From: Enterococcus_D entomosocium
GTDB lineage: Bacteria; Bacillota; Bacilli; Lactobacillales; Enterococcaceae
Reading direction: 5' to 3' (one strand)
DNA: 64,000 bases
NCBI RefSeq assembly: GCF_030441895.1
Contig: NZ_JARJAS010000003.1
The notes beneath the pieces were generated by a model that ran no database searches, was not told the origin of the DNA, and was given only the letters and a program-made list of their open reading frames with translations. How positions within the stretch are numbered: position 1 is the stretch's first letter; each line of letters starts with the position of its first letter. This document shows positions 16,357 through 24,466 of the stretch, piece after piece. Made by a program: the position numbers and the translations under genes.

Positions 16357-18039
16357 TTATTTACGGTTGCGATTTCTTTGGCTTGATTCCATGATGACCG
16401 GCAAGATGACTGGACGGCGTTTGGTTTGTTCAAACAAGAAACGACTCAAACGATCACGGATATCTTGTTTCAATTTGCTCCATTCAAACTCTTCATCATG
16501 AAGGTGTTTTTCTACGATTTCTTCTACGATCTCGCCACTTTCACGAATCAGGTCACGGCTGGCTTTCACGTAGACAAACCCGCGAGAAGTGATTTGAGGG
16601 GCAGAAATAATTTTCTTTTCGCGACGATTGATCGTCACTACTGCAACGAAAATTCCATCTTCAGATAAGACTTTGCGGTCTCGCAGGACGATATTCCCAA
16701 TATCTCCGACACCGATCCCGTCGATCATGACGTTTTCAGCTGGGACCGCACCTGCGGCGATCATTTCGCCTTTTTTGTATTCTAAAACATCCCCACGCGC
16801 AGTAATGAAGATATTTTTCATCGGAATCCCGACTTCTTGCGCCAAGTCCACATGGGCGGCTAATTGGCGGTACTCGCCTTGAATAGGGATAAAGTACTTC
16901 GGTTTCATCATATTCAACATCAGCTGCAGATCATTCGGGTTGGCATGACCAGAAACACGGAAATTATCCGAGATCTGTTTCACGGTACCGCCAGCGCGAT
17001 AGATGATATCTTCCGTTTTCGCAACCACCGTTTCCATTGCCGTTGTCGGCGTCGTTGTGATGTAAACAAGATCTCCTTCTTTGATGCGCAGCGTCCGGTG
17101 AGAGCCGTTGGCCATTTTTTGCAACGCTTTGATTGGTTCCCCCATACGACCTGTTTCTAAAATCAACAACTGTTCGTCTGAGTATTTTTTCATTTCTTTT
17201 TGGGTGATCAGCAAGTCTTCGGCAGGTAATTTTAATTTCCCTAACTTCATGGCCGTTTTGATGATCCGACCAAAATCTTGACCAGTCAAAACGACTTTGC
17301 GGTCAGAACGAAACGCCGCATCTAATACTTGTTGCACCCGTTGCAAATTGCTAGCAACGCTAGCGACGATGATCCGACCTTCCCAGTAACGGATATTGTC
17401 ATAAACTTCATCTTGGATCGTCAATTCAGAAGCAATCGGCGTTGGATTTTCGGCATTTGAGGACGTACTTAGCAATGCTAAGACTCCTTCTTTTCCAATT
17501 TCCGCTAAGCGGCCAAAATCGGTTTGATACATAGGGATCGCTGTTTGGTCAAACTTGAAATCTCCTGTATAAACGATATTGCCAGCTTCTGTTTTTACGC
17601 TGATTCCAACAGAATCAGGGATAGAGTGGGTCGTACGGAAAAAGCTGATGGTCGCATGGCCAAAGTCGATCTCCGAATGTTCATCGATCACATGAAAATC
17701 TTTGAAGCGCTTGGTAGCTTCATTTTTATTCACGGTCAATTTTGCTAGTTCGATCGTTAACTCGGTCCCAAAGACCGGTACTTGGATATTCTCCAAGAAA
17801 TAAGGCAATGCACCAATCGCATCTGCATGCCCGTGGGTCAAGAAGACACCAGCCACACGGTCGGCATTTTCTTCTAAATATGTGAAGTCTGGAATCACTG
17901 TATCGATCCCTAATAATTCATTTTCTGGGTAACGGACACCGCAATCCAGCACAAATATATCCTCGCCAACTTCAGCAATGTACATGTTCTTTCCGTTTTC
18001 GCGTACACCGCCAAGAGGAATGATTTTTATCGTTTCCAC
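16357..18039 (-). CDS. rnjB: Ribonuclease J2
   Basis: A 560-residue metallo-beta-lactamase/beta-CASP RNase. The core metal motif, HGHEDH in RNase J1, reads HGHADA here (residues 69-74), and the J1-type GSQGEP and SGHG motifs read TGRMGEP and SGHA. These changes mark the J2 paralogue, which in streptococci and enterococci is a weak nuclease that works in complex with RNase J1 in mRNA decay and 5'-end processing. GDFKFDQTA, HSIPDSVG and the C-terminal RPVILPVIMES are conserved. Start is a GTG with AAGAGGTGAA. A -10 TATAAT lies at 18106-18101. J1 is not in the window. Confidence 0.94.
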   Translation of the reverse strand: METIKIIPLGGVRENGKNMYIAEVGEDIFVLDCGVRYPENELLGIDTVIPDFTYLEENADRVAGVFLTHGHADAIGALPYFLENIQVPVFGTELTIELAKLTVNKNEATKRFKDFHVIDEHSEIDFGHATISFFRTTHSIPDSVGISVKTEAGNIVYTGDFKFDQTAIPMYQTDFGRLAEIGKEGVLALLSTSSNAENPTPIASELTIQDEVYDNIRYWEGRIIVASVASNLQRVQQVLDAAFRSDRKVVLTGQDFGRIIKTAMKLGKLKLPAEDLLITQKEMKKYSDEQLLILETGRMGEPIKALQKMANGSHRTLRIKEGDLVYITTTPTTAMETVVAKTEDIIYRAGGTVKQISDNFRVSGHANPNDLQLMLNMMKPKYFIPIQGEYRQLAAHVDLAQEVGIPMKNIFITARGDVLEYKKGEMIAAGAVPAENVMIDGIGVGDIGNIVLRDRKVLSEDGIFVAVVTINRREKKIISAPQITSRGFVYVKASRDLIRESGEIVEEIVEKHLHDEEFEWSKLKQDIRDRLSRFLFEQTKRRPVILPVIMESSQRNRNRK

Positions 18040-18403
18040 TTTTATTCACCTCTTAATTTTTTTCTACTGTATTATTTCCCAAGCATAAGCCGTCCCTATT
18101 ATTATACAACAAAAATAACAATATTACTTGCAATCAATCGCAAAATCTCGCAACGTTAAGGTTTTTCGTTAGCGCAATGACACAAAATAGCGCAAACATT
18201 CGCAATAAAACGCAACTAAAGGGTAGTCAAAGGAATTCAAAAATGCGGGAATGCATACATATATTTTTTGATTTTTCAATTAGTCTCAAAATATCTAGAT
18301 GAGTTAACAATTTTGCTTTTTCTTATATATTTTAGAAAAAATTCATAGTTATCTGGTATTTTAAAAATGTAATCGATACCATTCGAGAGAAAGAAGGTAT
18401 TAC
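18040..18403. repeat. Intergenic region with 10-bp-phased CGCAA repeats
   Basis: A 364-base AT-rich gap between the divergent rnjB and the lipoprotein gene. It holds a cluster of direct repeats of CGCAA with exact 10-base steps: TGCAA at 18129, CGCAA at 18139 and 18149, then CACAA at 18181 and CGCAA at 18191, 18201 and 18211, plus CGCAA out of phase at 18173. The array begins about 25 bases upstream of the rnjB -10 (TATAAT read at 18106-18101). The rest (18216-18390) is AT-rich without a recognisable element. Confidence 0.7.
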
Positions 18404-18904
18404 ATGAAAAAATATATTATTGTTGGATTGATAACATTATCCTTTTTTTTAGCAAGTTGCTCAAAAACTCCTGAAGATGAGCTGTCTAACATCATGAAGC
18501 AGTCACTTGAAACAAGGTGGTCGTATGATGTAAAAGATGAAAACAATTGGAAATTAATACAAAAAAGTCTACGAGCAGAATTAAATTTTCTAAAAGAACA
18601 TACTGGCTTACTAAGTACGGACGACTCTAAAAAAATTAAACATGCCGAACTAAGATCGGCATTCGAGAATTATTACGCTGCCTTAGTAGCATTAGAAAGA
18701 AGCGCCGAGTATCAAACTAACGAATACCTCACTCCGGAACAATATAAAAAATCCGTTGAAAAGTACTATTCTACGATGTCAAAATCTATAGCTATTATTC
18801 ATAAGCATTCCCCTATTAAAGTAGAAGAAAAATACGAATCAAACCTTGATCACATGCTTACTATTAATGATAACTCAAAAGAAGAAAAAACAATCCCTAA
18901 ATGA
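18404..18904 (+). CDS. Small lipoprotein of unknown function
   Basis: A 166-residue protein with a lipoprotein signal peptide; the lipobox LASC places the lipidated Cys at residue 19. The mature part is highly charged, mostly helical by composition, and I recognise no family. The ATG has AAAGAAGG upstream. It is transcribed toward the PrsA-like gene and ends near a shared terminator. Base composition is clearly more AT-rich than the housekeeping genes around it, as for the next two lipoprotein genes, which may point to an acquired or fast-evolving patch. Confidence 0.75.
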   Translation: MKKYIIVGLITLSFFLASCSKTPEDELSNIMKQSLETRWSYDVKDENNWKLIQKSLRAELNFLKEHTGLLSTDDSKKIKHAELRSAFENYYAALVALERSAEYQTNEYLTPEQYKKSVEKYYSTMSKSIAIIHKHSPIKVEEKYESNLDHMLTINDNSKEEKTIPK

Positions 18905-18932
18905 TTGAGGCAAACACCCTATCTTTTCGTTT

Positions 18933-18974
18933 AAAGAAGCCCCGGTTCTCCTGTTTGACCCTGAGCTTCTTTAA
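18933..18974. terminator. Terminator between lipoprotein and prsA-like gene
   Basis: TTAAAGAAGC and GCTTCTTTAA pair around an imperfect CCCCGG/CCCTGA inner part and the loop TTCTCCTGTTTGA. The same loop occurs in the terminator at 20033, showing common origin. Confidence 0.75.
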
Positions 18975-18999
18975 ATCTTCTCTGGATTTCACAAAATGT

Positions 19000-19977
19000 T
19001 TATTCTTTTGATTCCTTTTGGTTTGAATCTTTGTATTTTGACTCTTTTTCATTTTCGTTATTCTTATTAGGCACTTGTTTATTCTCCTGATGAATTAAAG
19101 AATCCATAATATTACTTAATGTTGCATCTTTGATTTTCACATTTGCAGCTTTCAATTCCTGACTTATTGATTGTTTTACGAATTTTTGATCAGCTAATTG
19201 TTTTTCAATTATAATTTGCTTTAACTCGTCAGAATATTTTTCAATATCATCTCCTTTTTCCTGGTTCTGAATCATTTTAACTATATAGTAACTCGTTTGT
19301 TTTGTCATAAGATTCTTTACCGGAATAATCTCTGAAATATCGCTGTTACTTAGTTTGAAGCTAGCTTCTTTCACTTCTTCTGGCACAGATGAAGCATATG
19401 AATGAAATGTCACTTTCCCATCATTGGAATTTGATTTTTGATCTATTGATTTTTCCTTCACCAACTTCGAGAAATCTTCTCCCTCATCTAAAGATTTTTT
19501 TACTTTTTTTGCATCCTCTTCATTTTTCAATTTAATTTGCTGTACTTCTACTTCTGGATGGAAAGTCTCCCATATTTTTTTTAATTTCTCTTGATTTACT
19601 TCTACATTAGTTTCTAGGCCCTTTTTAAAGGCTAGTTGTTGCTTTATCTTTCGCTTTACTTCTGATTCCGTATTACCAGACTTAGCTAATTGAGAATCGA
19701 AGGATTTCCCGGCTTGTTCTTTGATTTTATTAAACTCTTTCTCAATATCCTTCGTAGCTATTTCGTCTCCATACTTATTCTCATACACTCGTTCAACTAC
19801 CATCTGCTGGATTGCTGAATCTGCACCTTTGATTTTTTTTAATTGATCATTGATGTCTTTTTGTGTTATTGTACCACCTTTAAAGCTTACTGCGGTCTCT
19901 TTATCAGCACTCTTAGAGCATGCCGAAAACAAAAGCAATCCTACTGACATAGCTACAAATAAAAGTTTTTTTCTCAT
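19000..19977 (-). CDS. prsA: PrsA-like foldase lipoprotein (peptidyl-prolyl isomerase)
   Basis: A 325-residue lipoprotein; the start ATG at 19977 has GGAGGAACTG upstream and gives a signal peptide with lipobox FSAC and lipidated Cys20. The middle (about 135-235) is a parvulin-type rotamase domain (VQQIKLKNEEDAKKVKKSL, EGEDFSKLVKEKS, YIVKMIQ), flanked by the SurA/PrsA-type helical parts. It is expected to assist folding of secreted proteins at the outer face of the membrane. The last 40 residues are a low-complexity Asn/Lys/Glu/Ser tail that resembles the tail of the neighbouring QTPKK lipoprotein. Enterococci often carry another PrsA elsewhere, so it may be a second copy. Confidence 0.82.
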   Translation of the reverse strand: MRKKLLFVAMSVGLLLFSACSKSADKETAVSFKGGTITQKDINDQLKKIKGADSAIQQMVVERVYENKYGDEIATKDIEKEFNKIKEQAGKSFDSQLAKSGNTESEVKRKIKQQLAFKKGLETNVEVNQEKLKKIWETFHPEVEVQQIKLKNEEDAKKVKKSLDEGEDFSKLVKEKSIDQKSNSNDGKVTFHSYASSVPEEVKEASFKLSNSDISEIIPVKNLMTKQTSYYIVKMIQNQEKGDDIEKYSDELKQIIIEKQLADQKFVKQSISQELKAANVKIKDATLSNIMDSLIHQENKQVPNKNNENEKESKYKDSNQKESKE

Positions 19978-20032
19978 CTTACAGTTCCTCCATTTTTGTG
20001 AATGTTTGATAATCAAATACGTATTTTCACTT

Positions 20033-20072
20033 AAAGAAGTCCTGGTTCTCCTGTTTGAACCGGGACTTCTTT
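20033..20072 (-). terminator. Terminator of the QTPKK-repeat lipoprotein gene
   Basis: AAAGAAGTCCTGGTTC and GAACCGGGACTTCTTT form a 16-bp stem with two wobbles and an 8-base loop TCCTGTTT. It lies between the two leftward lipoprotein genes and is related in sequence to the terminator at 18933. Confidence 0.85.
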
Positions 20073-20100
20073 AGCCATTATCTAGTTTTGACAAACAAAT

Positions 20101-20406
20101 TTATTCATTTGATTTCTGTCCATTTGAGTCTTTAGATTTTGATCCCTCCCCTTTTTCCTTGTTTTGATTCGGTTCTTGCTTCTTAGGCATTTGTTTCTTA
20201 GGTGTCTGCTTTTTAGGTGTCTGTCCTTTAGGTGTCTGTTTCTTAGGCGTCTGCTTTTTAGGTGATTGCTCGGAACCATATTTATTTTTTTGCTTTTGTT
20301 CGGTTTTCGGTGATTTTTCTGGGTTTTTTTTTGAACTTCCGGGTCCACATGCTGCTAAACTGATGACTGCCAACGCTGCTGTTACTACCAAAAAAACTTT
20401 TTTCAT
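20101..20406 (-). CDS. Small lipoprotein with Lys-rich QTPKK repeats
   Basis: A 101-residue protein. The ATG at 20406 has GGAAGTGG upstream and encodes a signal peptide with lipobox LAAC and lipidated Cys20. The mature part has a Lys-rich start, then six to seven tandem five-residue units of the type QTPKK (variants QTPKG, QMPKK, QEPNQ) at about 50-80, then an Asn/Lys/Ser tail. Each unit is 15 bases, so the tract could change length by slippage. No function can be assigned; the strong positive charge suggests contact with teichoic acid or another anionic wall polymer. A weak -10 TATAAT lies on the minus strand near 20504-20499. Confidence 0.7.
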   Translation of the reverse strand: MKKVFLVVTAALAVISLAACGPGSSKKNPEKSPKTEQKQKNKYGSEQSPKKQTPKKQTPKGQTPKKQTPKKQMPKKQEPNQNKEKGEGSKSKDSNGQKSNE

Positions 20407-20890
20407 AAATCCACTTCCAATCTTATTTTTTTGTGTCCTTGACACACCTTTAATGTAAACGATAGGAAGGAATATTATTTTTACATTTCCTTAATTATAA
20501 TTTAAGTTGAGCTTACATTAACGAAAGGTAACAATTGTTCGAAAATTATGTTTGAACAAACAATGTCTTTGACACATTTAAAAACAAATGTTCTTAATAA
20601 AATATTCTTTTATCACACAAATATGTGCTATTTATGATTTTTTTAATTTCATTCTATGTATCCACCTTTCAAAATAAGGTAGGTTTTATCACTTTACACT
20701 ATTGTTCATTTTAACTCCGTAAAGAAATGTTAGATGCCTACTATAAAAATTATGCTAGATCCTAAACAGCACACAAAAAAAGAAAAACTTAGCGGACAAA
20801 AAATATAGAAAAAGAGATAGCCTAATTGGTAGAATTTAGTCGACTAAGATAAAATCACATCAGACAAAAGACCAACTTTTGCTTTATTGA
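20407..20890. other. AT-rich intergenic region upstream of the QTPKK lipoprotein
   Basis: Contains the palindrome TGTGTC-CTT-GACACA at 20432-20446 just ahead of the lipoprotein start, a candidate -10 (TATAAT on the minus strand near 20500), and an inverted repeat TTGTTC/GAACAA around 20534-20560. I see no gene in it; the right half (20700-20890) may be further decayed insertion-sequence DNA. Confidence 0.4.
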
Positions 20891-21052
20891 GTAACAAAAA
20901 CAGAATTACGCTTGGCATGTACACGATTTCACTGCAAAGAATGTCAGTCGGTATTCACCGCTCAAACAAATTTTGTGGATGAAAACTGCTATCTCTCAAA
21001 AGAATCAAATGAAATAAAAAACCAGTTAAGCACTATACCTAACTGGTTTTAA
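20891..21052 (+). pseudogene. Fragment of an ISL3-family transposase
   Basis: A stretch of 53 sense codons in one frame reads TKTELRLACTRFHCKECQSV and on through FTAQTNFVDENCYLSKES to a stop at 21050. It matches the N-terminal zinc-finger region of ISL3-family transposases (the second CxxC pair, then FTAxT and the CxIS segment). The first CxxC pair, the start codon and the whole catalytic domain are missing, so this is only a relic. It is not translated in any plausible way; a hairpin at 21018-21050 overlaps its end. Confidence 0.6.
21018..21050. terminator. Hairpin at the end of the ISL3 relic
   Basis: AAAACCAGTTA and TAACTGGTTTT pair perfectly over 11 bases with an 11-base loop and A/T runs on both sides; likely a former insertion-sequence or bidirectional terminator. 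Confidence 0.7.
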
Positions 21053-21119
21053 CTAAGTTTCAATTATGTCTTTCTCTACCAACACTAAATGGCAAAGAAT
21101 CATTATACAATAAAAAAAG

Positions 21120-21146
21120 AAAAGCGTGGCATTCACCACACTTTTC
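21120..21146 (-). terminator. Terminator of asd
   Basis: AAAAGCGTGG and CCACACTTTT pair (one mismatch) around CATTCA, 16 bases after the asd stop codon, with T residues following on the minus strand. Confidence 0.7.
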
Positions 21147-21161
21147 TGAAAAACTTATGGT

Positions 21162-22214
21162 TTACACATGAACTAATCCTTGCTGATGCAGGCTTTCGGC
21201 GATTTGAACAGAGTTCCATGCCGCACCTTTCAGCAAATTATCAGAAACGACCCATAAATGCAAGCCGTTTTCGACATCCAAATCTTTGCGAATCCGACCA
21301 ACAAAGGTTTCCGTTTTGTCCACACTGGTCAAAGCTTGCGGGTACACTTGTTGACTCGGATCATCTTGCAAGACAGCTCCTGGGGCTTCGATGATCCACT
21401 GCCTAACTTCCTCAACACTGGCATGGTCTTTGGTCTCGATATAAATCGACTCCGAATGACCGCTAAACACAGGGATTCTCACACACGTAGCTGCTACTTT
21501 GATCTGCGTATCTTCCATGATCTTCTTTGTTTCATTGATCATTTTCCACTCTTCATAAGTATAGTCATCTTCAGCAAAGACATCGATTTGTGGCAAGGCA
21601 TTAAACGCGATTGGGTAGTGCTTTTTATCGCTGCCTGCTGGTAAAATCTCAGGGTTTAGTTCATCAGCGGCTTTGCCGGCTAATAGTTCTTGAGATTCAC
21701 GAGTCAATTCAGCCAATGCTTGTGCGCCAGCACCTGAAACTGCTTGATACGTTGAAACCAAGACCCTCGATAAACCGACTTTTTGACGAATCGGTTCTAA
21801 TGCCACCATCATTTGAATCGTTGAACAATTCGGATTGGCAATGATTCCTTTATGTTGTGCTAATGCATGAGGATTCACCTCAGGAACGACTAGAGGAACA
21901 TTCGGATCCATCCGAAAATGACTGGTATTGTCGATTACGACTGCACCGTGTTTGACTGCTTCTGGAGCAAATTGTTTTGAAATGCCACCACCGGCACTGA
22001 ACAATGCAATATCGACTCCCGCAAAGGAATCTGCGGTCAGCTCTTGAATAACGAGCGGTTCATTTTTGAACACAAGGGTCTTCCCAGCAGAACGTTTGGA
22101 TGCCAACAACGTTATTTTTTTGATCGGCAACGTGGTCTTCTCCAACATCTCAATCATTTTTGTTCCTACTGCGCCGGTAGCTCCGACAACTGCTATGTGA
22201 TACCCTGTACTCAT
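21162..22214 (-). CDS. asd: Aspartate-semialdehyde dehydrogenase
   Basis: Reduces aspartyl phosphate to aspartate semialdehyde, the branch point toward lysine/diaminopimelate and toward threonine and methionine. The start ATG at 22214 (MSTGYHIAVVGATGAVG) has GAGGAG upstream, giving 350 residues. Motifs: GATGAVG for NADP, the catalytic Cys130 in NPNCSTIQ, and the catalytic His in RIPVFSGHSES. It supplies the substrate of the DapA encoded at 8.9 kb but is a separate monocistronic unit with its own terminator. Confidence 0.96.
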   Translation of the reverse strand: MSTGYHIAVVGATGAVGTKMIEMLEKTTLPIKKITLLASKRSAGKTLVFKNEPLVIQELTADSFAGVDIALFSAGGGISKQFAPEAVKHGAVVIDNTSHFRMDPNVPLVVPEVNPHALAQHKGIIANPNCSTIQMMVALEPIRQKVGLSRVLVSTYQAVSGAGAQALAELTRESQELLAGKAADELNPEILPAGSDKKHYPIAFNALPQIDVFAEDDYTYEEWKMINETKKIMEDTQIKVAATCVRIPVFSGHSESIYIETKDHASVEEVRQWIIEAPGAVLQDDPSQQVYPQALTSVDKTETFVGRIRKDLDVENGLHLWVVSDNLLKGAAWNSVQIAESLHQQGLVHV

Positions 22215-22378
22215 CAAATCACTCCTCGAATAAAAATACATTTTTACTAGTTTATCATATCTTGTAAAAAAGAAAAGGCCTTTCGTGGAAAGAAGCGCAA
22301 AAAGAAGGCAGAACTATCTAAATTTTCAATCGTTTTCCCCGTTTCAGGAAAAAACTACCTATATTTAAGGGTTATCAT

Positions 22379-22408
22379 TTGTCACATTTAGGTGTTATAG
22401 GATATAAT
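22379..22408 (+). promoter_or_regulatory. Sigma-A promoter of the candidate small RNA
   Basis: TTGTCA (22379-22384) and TATAAT (22403-22408) are 18 bases apart. The direction is rightward, opposite to both neighbouring genes, so it is not a promoter for asd or the amylase. Confidence 0.7.
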
Positions 22409-22414
22409 ACCGAC

Positions 22415-22521
22415 AGAAGGAATTTTGGGGAAGATTCTTTCCAACGTGCATGGGGAAATTAAAAATACCCAAAACATTGAATGAGGCAAGAATTGCATAT
22501 GCAATTCTTGCCTCATTTTTA
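22415..22521 (+). ncRNA. Candidate small RNA, about 105 nt
   Basis: Between the promoter above and a strong terminator lies a sequence without a convincing open frame. It can fold: TTTTGGG (22423-22429) pairs with CCCAAAA (22468-22474), enclosing a second stem TTTCC/GGAAA; then comes a perfect 18-bp hairpin with arms ATGAGGCAAGAATTGCAT and its complement (22481-22516), followed by TTTTA. The terminator's T run is on the plus strand only, which supports a rightward transcript. The only short frame with a nearby ribosome binding site (TTG at 22425, 19 codons) has a 3-base spacing and is unlikely. The RNA family is not one I recognise. Confidence 0.55.
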
Positions 22522-24306
22522 TGCTTCATTCGATTCTTCGTTATTTACTTTCACGATAGCAAAGCCTTTGTTATCGATGATCATCGTCTCATCTTCCAGT
22601 TGGACAAACTGTTCCATCAAAATTGAATCAGGACGAGAGAGTGTAAGTTGGTCCTCGCCAGTGTTGAAAATACCGATGATCCGCTGTGCCCCCAACTCTC
22701 GTTCGAAAATGATCAGGCCATCTTCTTCCGAAACCCAGTTCCAACTCAAGGAACCTTCAGATAAGACTTTTTGGTTGTCTTTGCGTAGTTTGATCAATGA
22801 CTGGGTGAAATGCAGCAAATCACGATCTTGCTTTTCCTCATCCCAAATCATACATTTACGACAATCCGGATCCATATCACCGGTCAAACCAATCTCATCG
22901 CCGTAATACAGGCAAGGAACTCCTTGTTGCAGATACGTAAAGGCCATCACTTGGCGCATCAAGTCTTTGTCTCCCCGAGCCAAAGTTAACAAACGCGGGG
23001 TATCATGAGAATCTAAAATATTGAACTGCACTTGGTTGGTTTGCTCCCGATACAACATCAGCTGGTTATTTAATTCCGAGACCATTTTCGTCATGGAGAT
23101 CTCGTCTTTGACAAAATATTCAATAATTGCATCTGTAAAGGCGTAGTTCATCACTGCATGAAACTCGTCGCCTTGTAACCAGCGTTGAGAAGAATGCCAA
23201 ATTTCCCCAAGGATATAAAAATCATCTTTGGCCTCATCACACACTTGGCGGAATTTTTTCCAGAAGAAGTGACTAACTTCATTAGCCACGTCCAAGCGCC
23301 AAGCATCGATATCAAATTCTTCGATCCAATAACGAGCGATCTTCAACAAATAATCTTGCACATCGGGATTTTCCGTATTGAGTTTCGGCATATGCGGCGT
23401 AAAGGCAAAAACATCATAGGTGATGTCATAAGCATCTTCAAAGTTTTCCCCTTCTTTGTAGTTGACAGGAAACTCATTGATGTGGAACCAATCAGCAAAC
23501 GGCGAATCTTTGCCGTTTTTGATGACATCTAGCCATTGATGCGAAGTATCCCCCATATGGTTGAAAACAGCATCCAGCATAACTTTGATGCCGCGTTTGT
23601 GGCATTCCTCCACTAATCGTTTAAAGGTATCGTTATCACCAAAAGCAGGATCGATGGCCAAATAATCGATGGTATCATACTTGTGATTCGAATATGCCTC
23701 AAAAATCGGACAGAAATAGATCCCATTGATTCCTAGATCGACAAGGTAATCCAAATGATCGATGACTCCTTGTAGATCCCCACCGAAAAAGTCTTGGCGA
23801 TCGGGATTTTTTGAGCCCCATGGCAACACACCTTCAGGATCATTTGATGGGTCCCCATTTGCAAAGCGCTCAGGGAAAATTTGATACCAAACCGTTTCTT
23901 TCGCCCACTCGGGAATTTTGAAACGATCGGCTTCTTGGAAGTAAGGCATCCGAAAATAATTGTTGTTCATTTCTAAATATTGCTGTTCAAAGGGGTAGAC
24001 CCCGTGATCCCCATAGAAGACATGCAACCCATCGTAACTTTCGATGGAAAAGCCGTAAGACAAACGGCGGAATTCTGCTCCGACCGATACTTGCCAATAA
24101 TCATGCAAGTCCGTGGAAAGAATTTTTTGCATTTCAATTCTTTGTTGGTACCAAGCTTCTTTATACAGTGTGTAAGGATCACCGCAAAGCAGCTGGACAT
24201 GGCGGACGTCTTGACGGGCGGTACGCAAACGGATATGCATTTTATCCTTCTCGTACAAATACGCAAATTCACTTTCGGGACGATGATAGATGGCAGTAGT
24301 ATTCAT
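22519..24306 (-). CDS. GH13 alpha-glycosidase (neopullulanase/cyclomaltodextrinase type)
   Basis: A 595-residue cytoplasmic enzyme without signal peptide, starting at the ATG at 24306 with AAAGGAG upstream. The N-terminal ~125 residues form a CBM34-like domain as in neopullulanases and maltogenic amylases. The GH13 regions are intact: DAVFNH (245-250), WRLDVANE with nucleophile Asp339, ILGEIWH with acid/base Glu368, and LDSHDTPR with Asp435. It should hydrolyse maltodextrins, cyclodextrins or pullulan fragments taken up by the cell. It stands alone; no maltose transporter is adjacent. Confidence 0.92.
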   Translation of the reverse strand: MNTTAIYHRPESEFAYLYEKDKMHIRLRTARQDVRHVQLLCGDPYTLYKEAWYQQRIEMQKILSTDLHDYWQVSVGAEFRRLSYGFSIESYDGLHVFYGDHGVYPFEQQYLEMNNNYFRMPYFQEADRFKIPEWAKETVWYQIFPERFANGDPSNDPEGVLPWGSKNPDRQDFFGGDLQGVIDHLDYLVDLGINGIYFCPIFEAYSNHKYDTIDYLAIDPAFGDNDTFKRLVEECHKRGIKVMLDAVFNHMGDTSHQWLDVIKNGKDSPFADWFHINEFPVNYKEGENFEDAYDITYDVFAFTPHMPKLNTENPDVQDYLLKIARYWIEEFDIDAWRLDVANEVSHFFWKKFRQVCDEAKDDFYILGEIWHSSQRWLQGDEFHAVMNYAFTDAIIEYFVKDEISMTKMVSELNNQLMLYREQTNQVQFNILDSHDTPRLLTLARGDKDLMRQVMAFTYLQQGVPCLYYGDEIGLTGDMDPDCRKCMIWDEEKQDRDLLHFTQSLIKLRKDNQKVLSEGSLSWNWVSEEDGLIIFERELGAQRIIGIFNTGEDQLTLSRPDSILMEQFVQLEDETMIIDNKGFAIVKVNNEESNEA

Positions 24307-24466
24307 AGCAGACTCCTTTGACTTGTTTGATATACCCATTGTCGCACAAATCAGAAGTCAAAACAAGAGAAAAACGCAATCGGTTGCTTTATCTAATAAA
24401 TCGATAATATAGGTCAATATGAAATTAATTCAGCAATTAAAAAGCAAACGATTGCTTCACCCTTTT

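Noticed and set aside
18129..18215. CRISPR-like array
   Set aside because: The repeated unit is only 5 bases at 10-base steps; repeat and spacer sizes do not fit any CRISPR.
20082..20348. Minus-strand frame rich in Arg/His/Leu overlapping the QTPKK lipoprotein
   Set aside because: It is the out-of-frame reading of the 15-base repeats; the lipoprotein frame has the signal peptide and ribosome binding site.
22425..22484. Short peptide frame (TTG, 19 codons) inside the candidate small RNA
   Set aside because: The spacing to AGAAGGA is only about 3 bases and the frame overlaps the RNA stems; a structured RNA explains the segment better.
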